A stretch of DNA of 10,730 bases from Deltaproteobacteria bacterium (GTDB lineage: Bacteria > Desulfobacterota_B > Binatia > Bin18): the NCBI GenBank assembly GCA_012271025.1, contig JAAXHF010000656.1:1-10730 (forward strand), in the 5' to 3' direction. How positions within the stretch are numbered: the first letter of the stretch is position 1; each line of letters begins with the position of its first letter. Below are positions 5,982-10,730 of this stretch, one piece after another. A program made the translations under genes and the position numbers. The notes below the pieces were generated by a model. It saw nothing but the letters and a program-made list of their open reading frames with translations. It did not search any database and was not told the DNA's origin.

Positions 5982-6602
5982 GTGTTCCGCATTCGCGCCA
6001 TCCAAAACGCCCTGGCTCAGCACGCCCCGGCCGCAGGACCGTCCCGGCTCGACCGCAACCGGACTGCGGTGGCGCTCGTTCTGGCCGGCGCCGAATCCGA
6101 CCTGCACCTGTGCGTGATCCGCCGTGCCGACCGGGACGGCGATCCGTGGTCGGGAGACATGGCCCTGCCGGGTGGCCGGGCCGCGCCCGAGGATGCCAGC
6201 CTGCAGGAGACGGCCGAGCGCGAGACGCGTGAAGAGGTCGGCCTCGTCCTGACGCCCGCCCAGCGGCTTGGCGCGCTGCCCGAAATATCCATCCTGCTGC
6301 GCGGCCGCGACCGGCTGTTGTTCCTGGCGCCGTTTGTGTACTACCTGGGACCGCACCTCGCTCCGCTGACCCCCAACAACGAGGTCGGGGCGGTGTACTG
6401 GATACCCCTGGCGCACCTGTGGGACGAACACAACGCCACCTCACTCAACCTGCCGACCCCGGACGTGTCGCTGTGGTACCCGGCGATTGGCTACCGTCAG
6501 GAGGTCGTGTGGGGCATCACCCACCGGGTGCTGATGCTCTTTTCGGATGTCATCGGACATCCCCTGCCGCATCTGGAGGCCATCCCCGGACTCGGCCACT
6601 GA
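5982..6602 (+). CDS. NUDIX hydrolase, CoA pyrophosphatase (NudL/YeaB) type
   Basis: A 206-residue protein starting with GTG 5982; GGGAGG lies 6 bases upstream. Seen: a first strand TAVALVL, CVIRRADRDGDPWSGDMALPGG, then the NUDIX box at about 64-88 (GGRAAPED, ERETREEVGL), with the metal-binding Glu81, Glu84 and Glu85. The box departs from the general G-x5-E-x7-RE pattern in the same way as the CoA pyrophosphatase subgroup (NudL, human NUDT7 type), where Asp/Ala replaces the first Glu region. Members cleave CoA or acyl-CoA to phosphopantetheine and 3',5'-ADP with Mg or Mn in the cytoplasm. It heads a two-gene transcript: the DMFase-like gene begins 29 bases after its stop. A role in CoA turnover is inferred from the family; the link to amide metabolism is only positional. 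Confidence 0.85.
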   Translation: MFRIRAIQNALAQHAPAAGPSRLDRNRTAVALVLAGAESDLHLCVIRRADRDGDPWSGDMALPGGRAAPEDASLQETAERETREEVGLVLTPAQRLGALPEISILLRGRDRLLFLAPFVYYLGPHLAPLTPNNEVGAVYWIPLAHLWDEHNATSLNLPTPDVSLWYPAIGYRQEVVWGITHRVLMLFSDVIGHPLPHLEAIPGLGH

Positions 6603-6631
6603 CCGCCCCAGCGATTCGGAGGGAGACAACA

Positions 6632-8863
6632 ATGGAGATTGTGGGCTATGCCGATCAGCTGAGTGTCGCTCCCCAGGACACGATTCATTTTCATGTGAGC
6701 TGTCAGCGGCCGACCTACCGGGCGGATGTTGTCCGCCTGATCCACGGCGACCCCAACCCGCGCGGGCCGGGCTTCAAAGAGGAACTCGTGCCGACGCCGG
6801 TCAGCGGCGAGTATCCGGGCCGCCAGCAGGCGATCCACACCGGCTCGCACGCCGTTGTGCCCGACGCGCCGCAGCTGCGGGTGTCCGAGGGCCTGACCCT
6901 CCAGGCCTGGATTTTGCCCACCACGCCCCACAAAGGCCGGCAGGGGATTGTGAGCAAATGGTCAGCGGCCGACGGCGGCTATGCCCTGGTGCTGGATGAG
7001 GGTGGGAGCTTGGCCGGCTGGCTGACCGATGCTGCGGGACACACCGAGCAGGTGCGGATCGCTGTCCCGCTGCGCGAGGCCGAGTGGTATTTTGTGGCGC
7101 TGAGCTTTGACGCCCACAGCGGCCGGCTCGCGGTGTATCAAGAGCCGCTGCGCAGCTGGCCGCAGGATCAGACCCGGGCAAGCGAGACCGCCTCGACCGA
7201 AATCCGGGCCATAGCGACGAACCAGGCCGATTGCCTGATGGCCGGCCTGTGGCAGTCCGGCGATGACGGTCAGGTCCGTGTCGGCCACCATTTCAACGGC
7301 AAGATCGAGCGCCCGTGCGTGTTCCGGCGTGGTCTGAGCCGCGAAGAGCTGATCTCGCTCCAGCGCGGCGCCTCACCGCTGGCCTTTGGCGATGACCTCG
7401 TTGCCGCCTGGGATTTTTCGCTCGATATGGCCTCCGAGCAGGTCACCGACACCTCACCCCACGGCCTGCACGGCCGGGTCGTCAACATGCCCGCCCGGGC
7501 CATGACCGGCCACAACTGGAGCGGCAGCGAGACCGATTTCCGTGCCGTCCCGCACGAGTACGGGGCGATCCACTTTCATGACGACGACCTTGAGGACGCC
7601 GGCTGGCAGGTGGATTTCAGCTGGATCCTGCCGGCCGACTGCAAGAGCGGGGTCTACGCCGCGCGCCTGCGCACCGAGGGCGGCGAGGATCACATTCCGT
7701 TCTTTGTCCGTCCGCCACGGGGCCGGGCCACGGCCGATATTGCCTTTCTGGCTCCCACCAACAGTTACCTGGCCTACGCCAATGAGCATCTGAGCGAGAT
7801 TTCTCCCGAGCTGGCCCCAAACCAGAATCGGGGAGAGCTGACTCCTGAAGATCGGTATGTGGCGGACAACGGTCTGCTCAGCCTCTACGACCACCATACC
7901 GACGGCAGTGGGGTGTGCTATTCCTCGCGTCTGCGGCCGATCATGAATATGCGCCCACGCTATCACATGCGGACCCTCAGCTGCCCGCACCAGTTTCCGG
8001 CTGACCTGCACCTGATCGACTGGCTCGAAGCCAAGGGCCACGCCTCTGACGTCGTCACCGATGAGGATCTGCACGCCGAGGGCCTGGACCTGCTCGCCCC
8101 GTACAAGGTCATCCTCACCGGCAGTCATCCCGAGTACTGGTCCGGGCCGATGCTGAACGCCCTGGAGACCTATCTGCACAACGGTGGGCGGCTGATGTAT
8201 CTGGGCGGCAACGGGTTCTACTGGATCACCTCGTCCACCCCCGGCCGCCCCCACGTGGTGGAGGTCCGTCGCCGGGTCGGCACCCGCAGCTGGCAGGCCA
8301 AACCCGGCGAATACCACCACAGCACGACCGGAGAGCCCGGTGGCGTGTGGCGCGACCGGGGCCGAACACCGCAGCGCCTGGTCGGCGTCGGCTTCACCAC
8401 CCAGGGCTTTGACAACAGCGCGCCGTACCAGCGTAAGCCCGACAGCTTTGATCCCCGGGCGGCGTTCATTTTTGAGGGGATCGGCGCCGAAGAAGCCATC
8501 GGCGCCTTTGACTCGCTGGTGTTGAACTACGGGGCGGCCGGTTTTGAGCTGGACCGCGCCGAGCGTTCCCTGGGCACGCCCGCCCACGCCCTGGTGGTGG
8601 CGTCCTCGTCCGGCCATTCGGACGCCTATCAACACGTGGTTGAAGAAGTCCTGCTGAGCGACTCAAAACAGGGCGGCACGGTCAACCCCAAGGTCCGGGC
8701 CGATATGGTGTATTTTGAGTATCCCAAGGGCGGGGCGGTCTTTTCGGCCAGCTCCATCGCCTGGTGCGGCGCCCTGTCTCACAACCAGTATGACAACACC
8801 GTCTCGCGGATCACCGACAACGTCCTGCGCCGCTTTGCCGCCGAGGGCCCGCTGTCCGAATGA
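6632..8863 (+). CDS. N,N-dimethylformamidase large (beta) subunit-like protein
   Basis: A 743-residue protein, near the length of the DMFase large subunit (about 760). ATG 6632 is chosen for GGAGGG 8 bases upstream; the open frame extends further left, but only over the NUDIX gene. Domains: N-terminal beta region; a LamG/concanavalin-like domain at about 85-250 (LTLQAWILP, IVSKW, AEWYFVALSFD, FNGKIERP at 221); a C-terminal DMFA2_C-type domain from about 365. The published DMFase mononuclear iron site uses two Tyr and a Glu with a nearby His (recalled as Y399, Y440, E521, H519). Candidate equivalents here are Y379 in TNSYLAYAN, Y419 in LLSLYDHH and H499/E501 in GSHPEYW, with near-identical spacing, so the site looks intact. 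DMFase cleaves dimethylformamide to dimethylamine and formate. The small subunit is not in this window, so substrate and assembly are uncertain. Confidence 0.85.
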   Translation: MEIVGYADQLSVAPQDTIHFHVSCQRPTYRADVVRLIHGDPNPRGPGFKEELVPTPVSGEYPGRQQAIHTGSHAVVPDAPQLRVSEGLTLQAWILPTTPHKGRQGIVSKWSAADGGYALVLDEGGSLAGWLTDAAGHTEQVRIAVPLREAEWYFVALSFDAHSGRLAVYQEPLRSWPQDQTRASETASTEIRAIATNQADCLMAGLWQSGDDGQVRVGHHFNGKIERPCVFRRGLSREELISLQRGASPLAFGDDLVAAWDFSLDMASEQVTDTSPHGLHGRVVNMPARAMTGHNWSGSETDFRAVPHEYGAIHFHDDDLEDAGWQVDFSWILPADCKSGVYAARLRTEGGEDHIPFFVRPPRGRATADIAFLAPTNSYLAYANEHLSEISPELAPNQNRGELTPEDRYVADNGLLSLYDHHTDGSGVCYSSRLRPIMNMRPRYHMRTLSCPHQFPADLHLIDWLEAKGHASDVVTDEDLHAEGLDLLAPYKVILTGSHPEYWSGPMLNALETYLHNGGRLMYLGGNGFYWITSSTPGRPHVVEVRRRVGTRSWQAKPGEYHHSTTGEPGGVWRDRGRTPQRLVGVGFTTQGFDNSAPYQRKPDSFDPRAAFIFEGIGAEEAIGAFDSLVLNYGAAGFELDRAERSLGTPAHALVVASSSGHSDAYQHVVEEVLLSDSKQGGTVNPKVRADMVYFEYPKGGAVFSASSIAWCGALSHNQYDNTVSRITDNVLRRFAAEGPLSE

Positions 8864-8921
8864 GGAGGGTGGAGAAAGACAGAGCAGCGAGTGCGAGCCG
8901 ATTTCAAGAGGAGGAGACGAA

Positions 8922-9620
8922 ATTATAAAAAAGAGCGCGGAGAAGTATAAGGAGCCCCCCGGCCGGGAAGTCCTCGACGATGTTGTACTGCATAAGATTC
9001 GCTCCGATGAGTTCTCTCAACGTACCTTGCAGCTCAGCTTTCAGTTAGAATACCTATACAGAAACTGGCAGCTCTGTGCTGAGCTGTGGGACTCCAAAAC
9101 GATTCATGCTTGGAAGGAGATTGGAAGTCTAGCTGGGGCTCATCTCCAGCGGGCATTGGTGACGTATGTCATAACATTATGCTGTCAATTGTGCGACGAC
9201 TTAGAGCGATCCAGTTCGATAAAATCTCTGCACAAGAGGTGTATTTCTCCCCATCTGAAGTCTGGACCTTTCAAATCTTATTATATGCCACTTTACCAGA
9301 AGGTCCTTGAGCAGTACGACCCTTTCAAAAACATACGGAACAAGCTGCTCGCCCATCAGGATCAGGAATGGCTTGCTGGGAAGCTTGGCCTGGATCAACA
9401 AAGCCAACAAATCCAGGAAACAGACGGATCTTTCAAACACGCTGACTTGCAGAATCTGATTGTGCTCCTGTCCTACTATGTCAATCTATGTAATCTGATT
9501 GACGACCGTCCAATTAGGAATTACAAAGCCGAAGCCTCAAATATGGGAGGCGCCGCTGGAATTCGTCAAGCGCTGATTGATGCCTATCAACAACGTCAAG
9601 CGAATAAGAAAGCATCGTAG
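8922..9620 (+). CDS. HEPN-like protein, possible ATT start
   Basis: A frame of about 232 residues, mostly helical by composition. KNIRNKLLAHQD carries R139-x5-H145, which fits the R-x4-6-H catalytic motif of HEPN RNases; AbiU2-like proteins have similar surroundings. HEPN proteins act as RNA-cleaving toxins or defence effectors. No ATG, GTG or TTG is in frame between the DMFase stop and about 9027. The best ribosome site, AGGAGGAG at about 8909-8916, sits 5 bases from ATT 8922, so I set the start there. Either the rare start is real or the original start codon has mutated. GC is about 47% in a sampled line, against about 65% in the neighbouring operon, which suggests transfer. The stop codon is the TAG of a REP-like GTAG, so the C-terminus may be cut. 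No MNT-type nucleotidyltransferase partner is seen nearby. Confidence 0.6.
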   Translation: MIKKSAEKYKEPPGREVLDDVVLHKIRSDEFSQRTLQLSFQLEYLYRNWQLCAELWDSKTIHAWKEIGSLAGAHLQRALVTYVITLCCQLCDDLERSSSIKSLHKRCISPHLKSGPFKSYYMPLYQKVLEQYDPFKNIRNKLLAHQDQEWLAGKLGLDQQSQQIQETDGSFKHADLQNLIVLLSYYVNLCNLIDDRPIRNYKAEASNMGGAAGIRQALIDAYQQRQANKKAS

Positions 9621-9736
9621 GTCGGCTGCTCGGAGGTAGCCGACGGGGGCTGCGCCTGCAGGGGCTTTCCCTTATAAGACAGGGTGGCTCTACCGCCCGG
9701 TCGTCGGATGACGCGCTGGGCGCTCATCCGACCTGC
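9617..9736. repeat. BIME-like element: two REP-like hairpins in opposite orientation
   Basis: REP-like unit 1 (+): GTAG (9617-9620) followed by a hairpin with arms GTCGGCT (9621-9627) and AGCCGAC (9638-9644). Unit 2 (-): GCAG (plus 9733-9736) followed by a hairpin with arms GTCGGATGA and TCATCCGAC (plus 9703-9732). A 58-base spacer between them contains the palindrome CTTATAAG (9671-9678). A GTAG/GCAG tetranucleotide plus an imperfect hairpin, in head-to-head pairs, is the layout of REP/BIME elements moved by RAYT transposases. The two ends match as G(T/C)AGGTCGG. No RAYT gene is in the window. Confidence 0.65.
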
Positions 9737-9795
9737 GAGACTTCGTCGGGGAAGACCCAGGCCATGGTGACCAAGCAATCGAGAACAAATGCCAT
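9724..9795 (-). pseudogene. vapC: VapC-type PIN-domain toxin, truncated to 23 codons
   Basis: From ATG 9795 the minus strand reads MAFVLDCLVTMAWVFPDE and stops after 23 residues. This is the typical opening of a PIN-domain toxin (VapC): strand 1 with the first catalytic Asp (Asp6), then the first helix ending in a PDE-like turn. Full VapC proteins are about 130-145 residues, so more than 80% is missing. The frame ends exactly where the REP-like hairpin begins: the TGA stop (plus 9724-9726) is inside its GTCGGATGA arm. Beyond the element, towards lower coordinates, there is only the HEPN gene and no PIN sequence. The start overlaps the antitoxin stop by one base (TGATG), the usual coupling in vapBC operons. 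I infer loss by insertion and/or deletion at the BIME-like element. Confidence 0.75.
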
Positions 9796-9974
9796 CAGTG
9801 CTTGCGTCCTTCCTCGATCATCTGACGAACCGACAGTCCTTCCAGACTGTGCGTTTCCTGAAACGCCTTCAGCCTGGCAATCGCCGCGCGTGTGCCGCGC
9901 GTGCCTCGAATGACAGCCGAAAAAGAGGCAACCAGCCGCTTCAGTTTGTCCGAGATGCGCCTATGAATCCACAT
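9795..9974 (-). CDS. VapB-like antitoxin, small, possibly N-terminally degraded
   Basis: A 59-codon frame from ATG 9974 to TGA 9795. The C-terminal half reads ARLKAFQETH then SLEGLSVRQMIEEGRKH, the amphipathic tail with an (L/V)SxRxxIEEGR-type ending that commonly precedes PIN-domain toxins and occupies the toxin's active-site groove. Its stop overlaps the toxin start by one base. A DNA-binding N-terminal domain is not clear: the first 20 residues are basic but unrecognised, an in-frame stop lies 7 codons upstream, and no good ribosome site precedes ATG 9974. The N-terminus may therefore also be lost or frameshifted. With its toxin truncated, any remaining protein would be an orphan antitoxin. 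The role is inferred from the tail motif and the coupling to the PIN fragment. Confidence 0.55.
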   Translation of the reverse strand: MWIHRRISDKLKRLVASFSAVIRGTRGTRAAIARLKAFQETHSLEGLSVRQMIEEGRKH

Positions 9975-10029
9975 AGCGGATAATCTGACGACTCAAACGA
10001 CAATCTGTCAATATCTGAGCCTGAGATTG

Positions 10030-10730
10030 CTACGCTTTACCCAGGTGCTTGAGAAACCAGGCAATCGTCCGGGTGGTGGCGTCGGTGTTCTCGGGAAAGG
10101 TGGTGATGCCGTGCGTGCCGTGCGGATAGAGCGCTAGCTCTGACTCCACCCCGTTTTCGAGCAGGGAGCGATGGAACTCCAGGGCCTGGGTGGGCGGCGT
10201 GTTCTGGTCGAGCGCCCCGGCGATGTTCAGGGTCGGCGTTTTGACCGCCCGGGCGAACATGGCCGGGCTGCGCTCAAAGAACAGGCCGCCCGGCTCGTAG
10301 GCGCTGCCGTTCAGAAAGTATTCGTCAAAAAAGCCGATCTGTGAGGTCCGATGCTGGCTGTACCAGTTGGTCACGGGCGAGTTGGACACCGCAGCGGCAA
10401 AACGCTGGTCCTGGGTGATGAGCCAGGCCGACATGAACCCGCCATAGCTGATGCCCATGGTGCCGATCCGCTGCGGGTCGGCCAGACCGTGGGCGACCAG
10501 AGCGTCGAGGCCGGTCAGATAGTCGTGGGTATCCTCGCCGCCCATGTCGCCCTTGACCAGGCGGGCGAAGTCCTGACCCCGGGCGCTGCTGCCGCGCGGG
10601 TTGGGATAAAACAGCGCAAAACCGTGCTCGGCGAGAATCTTGGCACCGCGCAGCCGCCCGTGCCAGTGGTTGCGGTAGACCCACACCGGTCCGCCGTGCA
10701 CGTCCATGACCAGCGGGAAGGGACCGTCGC
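10030..10730 (-). CDS. S9 family prolyl-oligopeptidase-type peptidase, C-terminal catalytic domain (5' end outside window)
   Basis: The minus-strand frame is open from the right edge to TAG 10030-10032 (232 whole residues). Just inside the edge DGPFPLVMDVHGGP opens the alpha/beta-hydrolase domain; the ATG at 10707 is internal to that motif and not the start. Seen: NPRGSSARGQDF, the nucleophile elbow GISYGGF (Ser codon at plus 10447-10449), AGALDQNTPP (catalytic-type Asp at 10207-10209) and HGTHGI (catalytic His at 10111-10113), in the Ser-Asp-His order and spacing of peptidase family S9 (acylaminoacyl- or dipeptidyl-peptidase group). Such enzymes cleave short peptides after an N-terminal beta-propeller, which lies outside the window. 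The C-terminus looks complete and functional. It is read towards the vapBC remnant, with 55 non-coding bases between them, and no functional link to the amide genes is evident. Confidence 0.93.
   Translation of the reverse strand, partial: DGPFPLVMDVHGGPVWVYRNHWHGRLRGAKILAEHGFALFYPNPRGSSARGQDFARLVKGDMGGEDTHDYLTGLDALVAHGLADPQRIGTMGISYGGFMSAWLITQDQRFAAAVSNSPVTNWYSQHRTSQIGFFDEYFLNGSAYEPGGLFFERSPAMFARAVKTPTLNIAGALDQNTPPTQALEFHRSLLENGVESELALYPHGTHGITTFPENTDATTRTIAWFLKHLGKA

Noticed and set aside
5808..6431. Upstream extension of the GlcG/HbpS-like frame to 347 codons
   Set aside because: The extra part covers the divergent promoter region and is antisense to the NUDIX gene; the ribosome site supports the start at 5807.
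7454..8635. 393-codon open frame on the minus strand
   Set aside because: It lies entirely antisense to the DMFase-like gene, has no recognisable motifs, and is explained by high GC at third codon positions.
8715..8921. Earlier ATG at 8715 as start of the HEPN-like gene
   Set aside because: It would overlap 149 bases of the DMFase-like gene in another frame, and the added residues look like a shadow translation with no ribosome site.
9596..9778. 60-codon minus-strand frame crossing the BIME-like element
   Set aside because: It runs through the repeat and antisense to the HEPN end; the PIN-toxin frame explains this strand better.
9789..9983. 64-codon plus-strand frame
   Set aside because: It is antisense to the antitoxin frame, which has a recognisable tail and a coupled toxin start.
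10013..10027. Small inverted repeat near the S9 peptidase stop
   Set aside because: The stem has a mismatch and only about 6 pairs, with no T-run.

Overview
The window reads as high-GC DNA (about 65% in a sampled gene line) from an uncultured, metabolically versatile bacterium. The gene set combines amidohydrolase_2 paralogues, a nitrilase-superfamily amidase, an FmdA/AmdA-type amidase, an N,N-dimethylformamidase-like large subunit, a GlcG/HbpS-like protein and EthD and SnoaL small proteins. This resembles Tectomicrobia/Entotheonella-type or deltaproteobacterial metagenome bins. That placement is an impression from gene content, not a demonstrated assignment.

Layout, left to right. 1-741 (+): 3' part of an amidohydrolase_2 metal-dependent hydrolase/decarboxylase. 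751-1122 (+): lower-GC remains of a type II toxin-antitoxin pair, namely a BrnT-like toxin tail and a CopG-type antitoxin broken by an apparent one-base deletion. 1142-2209 (-): AmiE/nitrilase-like protein whose catalytic cysteine position is alanine. 2307-2714 (+): SnoaL-like protein. 2724-3854 (-): second amidohydrolase_2. 4047-4397 (+): EthD-like protein. 5388-5807 then 4498-5364 (-): two-gene operon of a GlcG/HbpS-like protein followed by an acetamidase/formamidase. 5982-6602 then 6632-8863 (+): two-gene operon of a CoA-pyrophosphatase-type NUDIX hydrolase followed by a large DMFase-like protein. 8922-9620 (+): lower-GC HEPN-like gene with no conventional start. 9617-9736: paired REP-like hairpins (BIME-like). 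9724-9974 (-): VapBC-type module with the toxin cut to 23 codons. 10030 to the right edge (-): C-terminal catalytic domain of an S9 prolyl-oligopeptidase.

The metabolic core (about 1142-8863) is a set of small divergent and convergent units, not one long operon, and several have sigma70-like promoters in the divergent gaps. At least three products belong to C-N (amide) bond-cleaving families, so the inferred theme is uptake and hydrolysis of small amides or nitrogen-containing organics. No regulator or transporter is visible to name the substrate. Lower-GC defence or toxin-antitoxin debris flanks the core on both sides and marks it as an accessory region with repeated gain and decay.

The most distinctive observations are the Cys-to-Ala amidase, the BIME-like element that supplies the stop codons of both neighbouring reading frames, the decayed toxin-antitoxin pairs, and the apparent ATT start of the HEPN gene. 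I did not find a convincing complete novel multi-gene system.
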